DNA of 64,000 nt from Astrothelium macrocarpum (Eukaryota > Ascomycota > Dothideomycetes > Trypetheliales > Trypetheliaceae): assembly GCA_021030915.1 (NCBI GenBank), contig JAGEMR010000108.1, positions 37,020 through 101,019 on the forward strand. The letters are read 5' to 3'. Position 1 is the stretch's first letter. The number at the start of each line of letters is the position of its first letter. The notes under the pieces are model-generated. The model was not told the origin of the DNA, did not search any database, and saw nothing but the letters and a program-made list of their open reading frames with translations. Positions 1-10,797 of this stretch are shown piece by piece. A program made the position numbers and the translations under genes.

Positions 1-1
1 T

Positions 2-202
2 GCCCGCACTGCCTCCATTGACGATTATGGATACTCGAACAGTGAGTATCGCACTACTGTCATCGCTCCCTCAGATCGGACGCCGACGCAGTCTGGCTAT
101 GGAACACGCCACGACAATGACTACCCCGGAGGTCGTACCAGCAGTATCCGTTCTCGGAGACCTTCCCAATGGTATGGAGATCCAAGGTCAGGCTACTACT
201 AG
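2..202 (+). CDS. C-terminal end of a truncated protein, function unknown
   Basis: The window opens inside an open frame that starts at base 2 and ends at TAG 200-202. The 66 residues are rich in Arg, Ser, Tyr and Gly, start with ARTASIDDYGYS and end GDPRSGYY. The low-complexity, polar composition with paired Arg/Ser looks like a disordered C-terminal tail of a larger fungal protein whose 5' part lies outside the window. No domain is visible, so no function is offered. The opposite-strand 107-residue frame over the same bases lacks protein-like character and is taken as a shadow. Confidence 0.5.
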   Translation, partial: ARTASIDDYGYSNSEYRTTVIAPSDRTPTQSGYGTRHDNDYPGGRTSSIRSRRPSQWYGDPRSGYY

Positions 203-1166
203 GCAAGCATGTACGACTATACGGTCGGGCATAGGGAATCATGACTCTATAGGTAGCGGTTAGAGCTTTCTCGTTCGCAGAGATCACCATCGTCTTCGCA
301 AGAATATCTAAGCACATCTTCAACTGCCTTCTAAGGTGTAAGGTCTTCTTCGGTAGCAGGCTTAACGCTGGTGATCTGAACAACAGAAAAGATTATCAAG
401 TAGATCTTTCCGACTCTTAAAGCTTCTCAAGTCTTTAGGTTACACAGTGCATGGATCCTTTTTCTCTTCATCTTTACATCTAATAGTCAGTGTTTTAATT
501 AAAAGGTATCACTATCAAAGTCCAAACCATATCAGCCATGTGAGGATTAGTCCGAAAACGGCAAGAAGTCAACATTGACGATTTGTCGAGCCTTTGAAAG
601 ATTTTGAAAGACTTGTGAGATAGATCTGCATGAATTGTGTCGTATTTAGGTGGGGGATTAGAGAGGCACTATGGATATCAGATGTAGTTCAGATCGATCC
701 AAGTGGCTATCCAGCTCATGAGCATCTGCCAGGCAGGCATGCAGGCAGACTGATTATTATAAGACTCGTGTGCGGTGACCCGGATCGGGTGACGTACCAT
801 CTCCGAGATTAGTGGCGGAATGACTTGGAAGCTGATGAACTTGATTGTCGCTCGTCACCAAACCGACAAGCTGGCCATCATTCCTACAAAACCTTGAGCA
901 CTTGCTATTTCCTCTTTCGCCTCTCAGCCTTGTCTTTGAAGATCCATTTACTCGGTCCGGCCAACCAGGGTCTGCTTTATGCATCCGTTCTTTGTTACTT
1001 GACCTGCGGCACAACAAACAACTGCACACGATCTGATAAAGCTTAAGGCTAGGCTGCGCATAGCCGATAGCTTTACTTACCTCAGCTTCATGCCCGGCTG
1101 ACTACCCTTCAAAGCTGAGTGACCTTTTCGAGCCCAATTTGCAGCATTCACTCCCTACACGACAAC
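203..1166. other. Intergenic, no gene recognised
   Basis: About 960 bases between the truncated gene and the RING ligase. Several short frames exist on both strands, but none has a plausible start context, domain or splice structure. The last 100 bases are presumably the promoter and 5' leader of the downstream gene. Confidence 0.6.
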
Positions 1167-2635
1167 ATGAGTCGCTCGAGCCAGAATCGAGAGATGGTCT
1201 TTTGCCATCAGGACGAGAACGAGTGGTACAGAGACGAGCATGGCCTGATATGTCCTCGATGTCATTCTGAATTTACCGAAATTGTACGTTGGTCTTTGAT
1301 CTCCGCCTAGTTCTGGAGCAAATTCTCGATAAATGAAGCTGGAGCATAACAAGCTAATTAGCGCAAAATAGATTGAAAGAGACCATGATCCACGACAGGA
1401 GCGATTCCAACATGAAGATGACGATGACGAGGATTCAATGCCTGGTCTTCAACAGATAATTCATCATGGTCCGTGGGGTGATGCACCTGATCCGGAGGAA
1501 GATGATATAGACCACATCAGGTTAGGAAATAGATATCGGGACCGTTCCCGTACACCATCAAGATTTGACATGCCAGACGATAATCCTCTGGCGCACGACT
1601 TTGCAACGATGCTACAAAATATTGCAGGAAGGCAGCCGATGCCAAGACGCATGTCGGACAGCCCGTCCAGAGGAAATGGGCAGAGCACAAGAGTTTTTCG
1701 ACAAGGACCCCACATGGAAATCCGACGAGAAGGGCCAAACGCTTCGTTCTACTTTTCATCGTCGTCGTATTCATCTTCCCCAAATCCGTTTGGTGGTGGA
1801 CGCCGCGATCAGAACGATCCAATGCCTGGCATACATGAGTTGGTGTTTCACACGTTTCTTCCATTTATCCAGCTAATCTAATTTCACTAGTTTTATGGCA
1901 CAAATATTCGGTGAGCTTGGACAGCCGCCAAGGCCAAGAAACCGAGGTGAACCGGGAGGTTCAGACATGCCTCCAATGAATCCACTACAAATGCTACTCT
2001 CATCCTTCATAGGTCCACCGGGAGGTATTGCCGGAGATGCAGTATACTCGCAAGAAGCATTCGATCGGGTAATGTCACAACTCATGGAACAAAATCAGAC
2101 AGGGACAGCTCCTGGACCAGCCTCTGCTGAAGCAATTGCAGCGCTCCCGACTAAGAGAGTGGATAAGAGCATGCTTGACGATCAAGGCAAGGCGGAATGC
2201 AGTATCTGCATGGATGAGGTAAAGCTTAACGACGAGGTATCGAGGCTACCATGCAATCACTGGTTTCATCCAGACTGTATCAAAGCTTGGCTCAATGAGC
2301 ATGACACATGCCCACACTGTAGGGAAGGTATTATGCCAAAAAGTGATGGCAATGGTCGACGACAAAGTGCGTCAGTAAGGTCACCAGATCAACCACCACT
2401 ACATAGCCAGAATCCCTGGTCTCCAGGACATCGTGGATCTGGTACGCTAGAACATCCTTGGCTCGTCGATACTCCTCGGAGCTCACGACGACCACCTTCA
2501 GAACATAGGCGTAATAGCTCTGGAAGGAGCAGTGCACATAGCCGCCGCAGTGTCAGTGGACCGGACAGCGGAGGTGGAGGTTTAACAGATAGGGTGCGTA
2601 ATCTTTTTGGTGGAGGATCAAGCAGTCGGCACTAA
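1167..2635 (+). CDS. RING-H2 E3 ubiquitin ligase with N-terminal zinc ribbon (RNF115/126-like)
   Basis: Three exons, 1167-1283, 1372-1838 and 1891-2635, give 442 residues. The N-terminus carries FCHQ...CPRC (about residues 12-34), the zinc-ribbon layout seen at the start of RNF115/RNF126-type ligases. The middle is acidic, then Ser/Gly/Pro-rich. A canonical RING-H2 finger lies at about residues 298-340: CSIC, then PCNHWFH, then CIKAWL, then CPHC. The tail is Ser/Arg/Gly-rich and probably disordered. By family knowledge such proteins pass ubiquitin from an E2 to substrates, often in cytosolic or membrane-protein quality control; the substrate here is unknown. Intron 1 is conventional (GTACGT...TAG). 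Intron 2 uses a weaker GTTGGT donor, but splicing there keeps frame. The alternative of reading through stops within 15 codons. Confidence 0.85.
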
Positions 2636-3670
2636 AGTAGTTCGTGTTGCAATGGTTTACAGTTTCATGATGTGCAGCAGCAGCACCAGTAGTAGCAGCA
2701 GCAGCAGCAGCAGCAGCATCATTATTAGGGAGCGAAGGGCTTCTAACAGGAGCGAATGGTTTTGATAAGAGCAAGGTGCTTTTGATGTAATACTCGACTT
2801 GACATCAAGGACAGCATTCACGAGGGTTTTCTGCCTGGGACGGGATTTTCCTATTATCAATGGGGGAGGGCAGAAGCAGAACAGGGTCGGTAGATCGTGT
2901 GTTTCGTGCTCAGAACTTGCAGGCTGAGCATCTAGAATTGAGAAGCCACTGTAGCCGATATGATTCCCTAGAGTAGTTTCTAAATGAAAGGACGAGGACA
3001 TTATGGAGTGGGTATGGCAAAGATGATTTCTGAAGAAGCAGTCTCTTAATGAATGTATTGGCTGTATCGAATGGCAACGGTCAAGGCCGAAATCGCTGAC
3101 ACCAGGCACAGCGGCAGAAACGCAAGATAAGCAGAAACGGGCAAGCTAAGACGGATAGATAATCATGGCGTCTGCATGGTGTCATATGCGTGCTAGGCGG
3201 CAGTAGAGCTATCAGACGAGAACGCGCGGACGCAGGCAAGCTTGAGAGCAGGATTGGCCGACGTTGCCCTTGTAGCTCCAATTCCCAACCTCCCCATCCG
3301 TGTCTGTCCTGTCACTCTGTCTATCCTGCGCCTGTCATCCGGTGAGTTCTGACCCAGCTCCACTCTCGTTGTGAAATCCACCTGAAGTCTGGGACGCTGT
3401 TTCGAAACACGCGAAACTTCCGCCGCTTCCACTCGTTTTTCCCTTGCATCTCGTATTGTCCATCGTTCCATCCTTTTTGCTGGCATTCCAAGCTCTCCTG
3501 ACCAAGCTTCGCACTCACCCTGGTCTCTTCCCCCCTCTCGCACACCCTCACACACCCTCTCACCTCCAAATCCAAGCTCCACCCGGTCCTGACCAAAGCT
3601 TGTTGTCGCAATCTCCCCGTCCCGGCGCGATCTGTCACGGTGGCTTTGCTACTAGCCGACCAAGTTTTAG
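2636..3670. other. Intergenic with CAG microsatellite and pyrimidine-rich BST1 leader
   Basis: The first part is the 3' region of the RING gene and contains a CAG/CAA-type triplet run. Bases 3480-3600 are strongly C/T-rich on the + strand (repeated CTCACAC and CCTC words), as in many fungal 5' leaders, and lead into the BST1 start. The opposite-strand 150-residue frame here owes its poly-Leu to the CAG run and is rejected. Confidence 0.6.
2676..2719. repeat. CAG trinucleotide microsatellite
   Basis: An imperfect CAG run of about 14 units, interrupted by ACC and TAG triplets, lies about 45 bases after the RING-ligase stop codon, probably in its 3' UTR. It is likely length-polymorphic between strains. 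Confidence 0.8.
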
Positions 3671-6600
3671 ATGCGGCGGCGGCCGTCCGGTTCCAACAGC
3701 GACGACGGCAGTGATAGCCCTCTACCAGACTCGCTGGATACCTTTGAGCCAGACGTCGAATCTCATGTGCGGTCGGAAGAGCAGCACCAGCGGCAGCCTT
3801 CCGGTGAGGCCGTGAAATGGGCCACCGAGCGTCCTCAAAGGGGAGGAGGCGAGCAAAGCCACCGGTCATCATCTCACCTCCTACAATTGACGCCGCAACT
3901 TCAAGATTGGAAGCCTCCCGACGTCGCGCCGAATCCTTTTGACCATGACATTTCGAATCCGGAAACATTTCGGCACGACAACGGCACCAAGGTGAATTTG
4001 GACAGCATGGCGGATTTCCGAAAGTGGCGGAAAGATCGATTGAAAAGTCCTTGGGCCACTTCGCTCTTGACCGTCGCTGCTACACTCCTTTCCGCCTGGC
4101 TGGTTTATGTAATTGTGCAGTCGTTTCTGACTCGTCAATTGGATCCCAAAGGATGCGAATTGAGCTACATGCGACCGGCCTTTGCCAAATATTCGGATTT
4201 TGACACTGAGCATACTCGTTTCGCGAGCAAGTATTCTCTCTATCTATATAGAGAAGGCGGCATAGATGAAGATACTAGGGTAAGCAGTACCAGTTGCGAT
4301 TTGATCTAGACGATTGCTAAATTCGACCAGGTGAAAGGTATTCCAGTCCTTTTTATTCCTGGTAACGCTGGAAGCTACAAACAAGTCCGTCCGCTTGCTG
4401 CCGAAGCTGCCAATTACTTCCACGATGTCCTTCGCCATGACGCGGAAGCGCTCGGCAATGGGAAGAGGACATTGGACTTTTTCTCTGTGGACTTTAATGA
4501 GGATATCACTGCATTCCATGGACAAACGCTACTTGACCAGGCGGAATACTTGAACGAAGCCATTTCCTTTATCCTGTCGCTATATCATGATTCTAACAGG
4601 TCTCTGAGAGAACCTGGGCTTCCTGATCCGAGCTCTGTAATGATTATCGGACATTCCATGGGAGGTATTGTTGCGCGCACAATGCTCACCATGCCGAATT
4701 ACCACACAAACTCAATCAATACCATTATCACACTATCGGCTCCGCATGGTCGTGCTCCAGTTTCCTTTGACGCTGAAATAGTCAGGACATATTCAGCTAT
4801 TAATAAATATTGGAGAAACGCCCATTCCCAGCAATGGGCAAACAAGAATCCACTATGGCACGTAACATTGGTGTCTATTGCTGGTGGCGGACTGGATACG
4901 ATGGTTCCATCCGAATATGCAAGCCTGTCGTCCCTGGTCCCGGAGACACATGGATTTACTGTTTTCACCTCGTCAATACCAAATGTTTGGACTGGGATGG
5001 ATCATCTCGCCATCATGTGGTGTGACCAATTCCGCAAGAGCGTAATTCGTGCGCTCTACGATGTTGCAGATGTCCGCCGTCCCTCTCAGACCCAACCACG
5101 TGCAGAGCGTATGCGTGTTTTCCGGAAACGGTTTTTGACCGGCATGGAAGACGTCGCTGAGAAGCTTCTCCCTCAACAAGAACCGCGAGCAATCCTCACT
5201 CTAGAAGATAGTTCAAGTGCGATTGTTGCTCAAGGCGAAAGACTGGTGCTGCGAGAGCTGGGCGGAACAAGCGAGCCGCGGGTACATCTGCTACCTGTGC
5301 CTCCGCAAGGAACGAATGAAGGAACCAAATTTTCGCTTCTCACAAATCAACCACTGAATGGCGATTCGCCTCTGGAAGTCATGTTCTGTAGCGTCTTTCC
5401 GCTTCAGTCCGGACAAAGCGCGGACCTCTTCTCCATGAACATGGATTTCTCTGGAGACAGCTCAGGATCCACCCGTCTGGCCTGCAAGAATGGAGGCGTA
5501 GACGCCATAATACTTCCTGCATCCACCTCGCAGTCCAGATATCCATTTGATCATGCGCCGCCCTTTTCATACCTCCAGTATGATCTCGAGGACCTCGCAG
5601 AGCATCAATTTGTAGCTGTAGTTGACAAGGCGAACGAGCCAACTGCAGGTTGGGTCATAGCTGAATTTGCAGCAAATTCTGCATCTACTGTGCGGTATGA
5701 TATCGGAGCAGACACGATGCTTTCGACCAGAATTGACATACAGCTTTCCAACGACCGTGCTATGGTTACTGACATTAAAACTCCTGCGCTGTACTCTGGC
5801 CTGCTGGCCTACAAAATCAGCATTACCAGGCAAAACATTGGACACTATACCCCGGAATTGTTTACACCACTTCTACGGCAATACGTCTCGGAACCGTATG
5901 AATCCAAATTCTTTGTTAATGTCAATCAAGCCGACATCAATATTCATGGCGTGGCTCCCTACATGCCACCACCGTTACAGGGCATCAGTGCGACTCAGGG
6001 TCTATCACTACAAATTTGGTCCGACCCTACATGCGAGAATAACCTCCAAATAAAACTGGAGCTGGACTTTGTCGGAAGTATGGGGAAACTTGTGATGAGA
6101 TATCGAACGGTATTTGCAGCATTTCCGCTCTTGGTCGTAGCTCTTGTTCTCCGAAGACAATTCAGCATTTATGATGAGAGTGGTGAGTTCATATTGAATT
6201 GAGTGTTTATGAGCCTAAAATTAATACGCCTCAGGTGTCTTCGTCCCATTTTCTGAAGCGCTTGATCACTGTCTGAAGACTTCCTTGCCTGTACTGGTAA
6301 TGGCGCTCAGCTTCCTGGCCATGTCTCTAGCAAATGCATCGCAAAAAGGTCGCCAACCCTTTTCGTATGGTCACCTGGATGTCGGTCGAAATGCAACTGA
6401 GAGCGTAATAGACTTTACACGGAACGACTTGTTGCTTGGATCACAAGATCCATTTTTCTGGTTCCTGGTTCCTCTGTTCGGACTCATCAGTGTTGGGGTC
6501 TGTGTCTTGATGAATTACGCGATCCTAATCATCACGCACGTGCTCGCATTTGTGTATAGTCGATTACGATCAATTTCCCCAAAAACCGATGACGGAAAGT

Positions 6601-7378
6601 AAGTGCAATAAATCTGGTACTTCAATCAATCTTTGAGAAACTAATTTTGCGTAGACGAACGCCAGGTGCATTTGCCGTCAGCTCCTTGCGTCAGAGAATC
6701 ATTATCACAGCCTTCCTCGTTCTACTAGTGTCAACTGTAATACCTTACCAGTTTGCCTACATGGTATTGTGCATCATACAGTTTGCAACGTCTACACGAG
6801 CGCTGCGACTCCATTGGGAAGCGGTAAGTCCATTATGTCGACCCTTTCTAGCCAGTCAAATTCTAATGGAAGCAGCGGGCTCCTGCAAACTACAATTTCT
6901 TCAACTATGCGCATTCTCTACTTGTTCTCATGCTCTGGGTACTTCCAATCAATCTACCAGTGCTAGTTGTTTGGGTACATAATCTGGCGGTCCACTGGCT
7001 CACGCCGTTCTCGTCACATCACAACATCCTCTCTGTAATGCCCTTTATCCTCTTGGTCGAAACACTTAGTACCGGCCGAATGATACCCAGAATCACAACT
7101 CGGTACGTCCAAGAATATGCTGGAATTTTCAATAATTCCAATACTGACGTGAATCCAGTGTTCGTTATATCACAAATGCACTCCTAATCATGGTAGCGTT
7201 CTATGCCGCAGTCTATGGTGTGTCTTACGCCTACCTCCTCCATCACGTTGTCAATGCATTCTCTGCATGGCTGTTTGGCTTGCATATTGCCGATAATTCC
7301 TTTTCCTTCCAAGGCTTGAATCAAGTCCTTGACGAACAAGACAGCGACAGCAATCGCGATACAAAGAAGAGACCCTAA
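3671..7378 (+). CDS. BST1: GPI inositol-deacylase (Bst1/PGAP1 family)
   Basis: Six exons, 3671-4279, 4331-6182, 6235-6598, 6655-6823, 6876-7102 and 7159-7378, give 1,146 residues, the usual size for fungal Bst1. After a disordered polar N-terminus there is a membrane segment at about residues 128-152, then the lipase domain starting with VLFIPGNAGSYKQVR. The nucleophile elbow GHSMGG puts the catalytic Ser at about residue 312. The C-terminal third has several hydrophobic segments, including the conserved VWVHNLAVHWLTPFS stretch. Family knowledge: this ER membrane enzyme removes the acyl chain from inositol of GPI-anchored proteins, which licenses their ER exit and takes part in quality control. 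All five introns are 51-56 nt with GTAAG, GTGAG or GTACG donors. The first Met follows a C/T-rich leader. No damage is seen. Confidence 0.95.
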
Positions 7379-8224
7379 CCACTATCTTCATCACCCCTAC
7401 GAATCCTCTCCTGCTCCCCTCCTCTCTCCTATTACTTATCCTCTTTCTGCAACAGAAAGTCTTGCGTTCTGGCGCTGCAAGTCGGGTTCCTGAGCAAAGT
7501 TTCCGTTGTCTTTTTTTCTGGCCCATTCTCTGGGCTGCGAAGCATCTTGGTAAAGAAGTAATGCTAATGCGGGGCTGCTCTAATTGGCTTCATTGTACAT
7601 ATAAAACATGGCGAGGCTGGAATAGCCTGCGAGATGGGTCCAAAGGGACCGGATCCCTGTTTGTTTCCTGTCGAATTCGCGCAATGGCTAAGGGTCGGTA
7701 ATGTATATATCGTTGGTAGTACATAGGGTGCTGGCTTGGGATTGGCCAGCGCCAAATACGGTAATTAATAACGTTCTCACACTACTGGGCTTTTGGAGGT
7801 GAATAGACTGGTGTAGCCCCTGGTTGCTGCATACTCCACTGCAACATGTGTGCAGTGACAATCCCTTCTTACATCTTCACCGCTCCAACGCTCTGCGTCC
7901 AGCCAATCGAGTTTGCTCATTTTTCAATGTCGAAATTTGGTGGTTCCTGATCAACGACATGGATATAGCTCCCCCAGATTAATGACGCCATTGTCCGGGT
8001 CAAGCGGTCTCGGCAGTCCTTTGATTCTCCGCATTATTAAGGTCCGATTTCCAGCTTTCGTCTCCAGGGGTTGGTGGAACATTGCTCTTGTGTCCTACGT
8101 AATTTGACATCATTAGTTGTGGAACGACCAGGCGTTTTTATTATTATGGCCTGGATTTACTGGAGACTGTAAGTTCTTTCTTCTCTTCAGTGACTGAGGT
8201 AGTCTTAAAACAATAGATATCATC
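7379..8224. other. Intergenic, no gene recognised
   Basis: About 850 bases holding the BST1 3' region and the promoter of the next secreted-protein gene. Frames of 60-90 residues occur on both strands, but none is convincing. Confidence 0.6.
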
Positions 8225-9554
8225 ATGAGGTTCTTGCTGACCCTTTCAACCCTAATAGCTCCTGCCTTAGCGCAAGTCACCTTCCAAAATAGCTCCGGAA
8301 CGAGACTTCGCGTGGATAATGGTTCTTATGGCCCGGAGATTGAGGAATATCATTATTACTACGACCAATGGCCAATCGGTCTATCTGTGTCGAGCAAAGG
8401 CAGGCTCTTTGTCTGCTACACCCGAGGCACCTATGAATATACTTTGGGAGAAGCTGTAAACTTGACTGCTGAGGTGCCTTATCCAGCCGGTCTCAATCTT
8501 CCACCTTCAGAGACCAATACGACATGGCATGGTATTGAGTTTGGTAGCAACAATCAGACGGGACTCATCAGCGTTCAAGCGTTATACATTACTCCGGCCA
8601 ATACAAACAGACCAGAAACATTATGGGTGCTGGATACAGGCCGGCCTACGATCATGAATGGACAAGGGGTGCCTACTATGCCATATGGTCAACCAGGTGG
8701 TCCGAAAGTTATTGGCATCTCTTTGGATAATGATACTGTCTATGCGACATATACCTTCCCTTCGAATGTCCACTATCCAGATTCCTATATGAATGATATT
8801 CGATTTGGTAAGCTCAGGGTGACAGGTGCTCAATCCCACATACAGCTAACCATCCATAGACCTCCGACCAAACATCACTGCCGGCGGCCAAGGCATTGCT
8901 TATATTGTCGACAGTAGCAACGAAGGTCGTCCCGGCTTTATCATGCTCGATCTCGCTACCGGCGAATCGTGGCGCCGCCTCGACGAAGACCACTCCGTGC
9001 TCCGTGTGAACCAAGACGTACCTTCCTACCAAGGCCACCCCTTTTACATCAAATCGCTCGGCATGCCCATTGGCCACCAACTCGAAGGTCTCGACGGCGT
9101 GCAGATCTCGCCAGATGGTGAAACGATTTACTATTCCCCGTTGACGGGTAACTATTTGCACTCGGTGCCTACCGCGAATCTACGCGAGCGCGATACCAAT
9201 CCGCTGGCTGAGCAAGCGGCGCACAATAATGTGAGTAATCTTGGACAGCGCGGTGGTAATGCGAATGGTTTCGAGGGCGATTCGAATGGTTTGATATACC
9301 AGCTTATGCCGGAGCATAATGCTATTTACTACTATGATCCGCGCGATCTGCAGACCCACACCTATGTAAGGGACCCGAGGATCATTTGGCCCGACAGTGC
9401 AAGCATTGGTGCGGATGACTATTTTTACATGAATATCAATCAACTACCGTATCAGCCTGAGTGGAACTATGGTGTCGATCTGAGGGTTCATCCTGGAGCT
9501 GTGTTAAGATGCAAGTTACCCGGAAATGGGACGAAAATCTCAACATTAGGGTGA
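8225..9554 (+). CDS. Secreted major royal jelly/SMP-30-like beta-propeller protein
   Basis: Two exons, 8225-8807 and 8860-9554, give 425 residues. The first 16 residues, MRFLLTLSTLIAPALA, form a clear signal peptide, so the protein is probably secreted or periplasmic. The body resembles the fungal branch of the major royal jelly protein family. Matching stretches include WPIGLSVSSKGRLFVCY, LWVLDTGRP, PGGPKVIGISL, DLRPNITAGGQGIAYIVDS and LEGLDGVQISPDGETIYYSPL. This family forms a six-bladed propeller related to SMP-30 and dopachrome-conversion proteins; the reaction in fungi is not established. Several NxT/NxS sequons suggest glycosylation. The junction G|AC across the 52-nt intron restores the conserved DLRPN start of exon 2. 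Bases 8860-9300 form a weak C-to-G skew island. Confidence 0.85.
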
Positions 9555-9691
9555 CAAGAGAACGTCGTTAAAGACTGGTGAGCGTGCTGCTCGAGAAATG
9601 AAGGAAAATGTCTAATGAAATACCTGGGTGTACACAACGTCCCGGATAGAAATACTGCCGTATAATGCTTCCCTTTTGTACATAATGCTGT

Positions 9692-10797
9692 CTAAAACCC
9701 CTTTGCAGAATTTACTCCACGCACAATGGCGTAGCTTGCTGCAGCAGCTAGAGCACCAACAACCAATGTCTGCAGTGCACTCCAGAGTCCCGCTAACCTT
9801 GTCGTACCCGTTACGACTGCCTTGACATACCCGAAGATTAGTAAAATTACAACCGTGATGCCGATGGAAGTGAAGAGAGCGTGATTCACGTCGTGAAACA
9901 CGAAATATGGTATCATTGGGATCAGACCGCCTAAATCTGCGAGTCAGTTGTCTGTCCCAACCCATATCCAGATGCAAGCCGTCTGCAGCATACGAACCAA
10001 TGAAATACGACGACCCCATGACCAGCGCCGAGATCCAACTCCTCGATGCATTCGGCTTTTCCAGTCTCAACTCGAACGCCATCATAAACTGCACAAATCA
10101 CCACGTCAGCCCAAACGTCTCCCCAAAACCAACATCTCCCCAACCCCCACGCTCCACATCCCCCGCACAACCCCACACACTTCTGCCACGGCCTCTGAAA
10201 GGAAGAACCAAATAACTAAAAATGCCAGAAGAAAAAACTTACATTCACCCACATCTCCGGCCTCCGACTCAACTCCTCCACCACGCCCCTCGCCGCCGTC
10301 CTCCCCACACCAAACGCCTTCAAGATGGCGTAGACCTCCTCAGCCTCGTCAGCCGGGCGTTCCTCAACGGCACGCCACTCGCGCGCCTCCTCGACCTCGT
10401 AGGCGGAGGCCTCCGTGGCCGCGGCCAGGTAGGCGCCGAGGCCCATGCTCAGCGCGCCCGAGCACAGCTCGGCGAGCCCCGCGAGGATGACGATGCGCGG
10501 CGAGCCGAGGGTGGAGAGCCCTGCGCACAGTGCGAAGGGGACGGTCAGCCCGTCGGCGAAGCCGAGGATCGTGTCGCGGATTAGGGGACGGCGGTGCGAG
10601 GATGGGCTGCTGTCTTTGCTGCTGCTGCTGCTGCCGCCTGCTGGGCGGGAGGGGGACGTGGCGGAGGAGGAGGTGCACGGGGTGGGGAGGGGGAGGGGAG
10701 GGGAGGTGTCGGTTGTTGTGGCGGTGAGAGAGCGGTCAAGGGTGGTTGGCATTTCGATGCAGATGGGCCTATCGGCGAGTTTATCGGCGGGTTTCAT
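9692..10797 (-). CDS. Vacuolar iron/manganese transporter (CCC1/VIT family)
   Basis: Minus strand, three exons (10797-10243, 10088-9998, 9930-9692), 294 residues. After a Ser/Pro-rich N-terminus, the VIT domain starts at LIRDTILGFADGLTVPFAL, with the Asp of the conserved DGLTVP turn. It is followed by ELCSGALSMGLGAYLA and a Glu-rich stretch EVEEAREWRAVEER that matches the cytoplasmic metal-binding helices. The C-terminus has ALVMGSSYFIGGLIPMIPYF, split over two exons, and two more membrane helices. Five transmembrane segments are expected. Family role: H+-coupled loading of Fe2+ or Mn2+ into the vacuole. The exon 1 donor GTAAGT and the other splice sites keep frame. Codons in exon 1 are extremely GC-rich compared with neighbouring genes and belong to a skew island. 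Confidence 0.9.

Noticed and set aside
2657..3109. 150-residue minus-strand frame ending in poly-Leu
   Set aside because: The Leu run is only the antisense of the CAG microsatellite; no domain, and it overlaps the 3' UTR.
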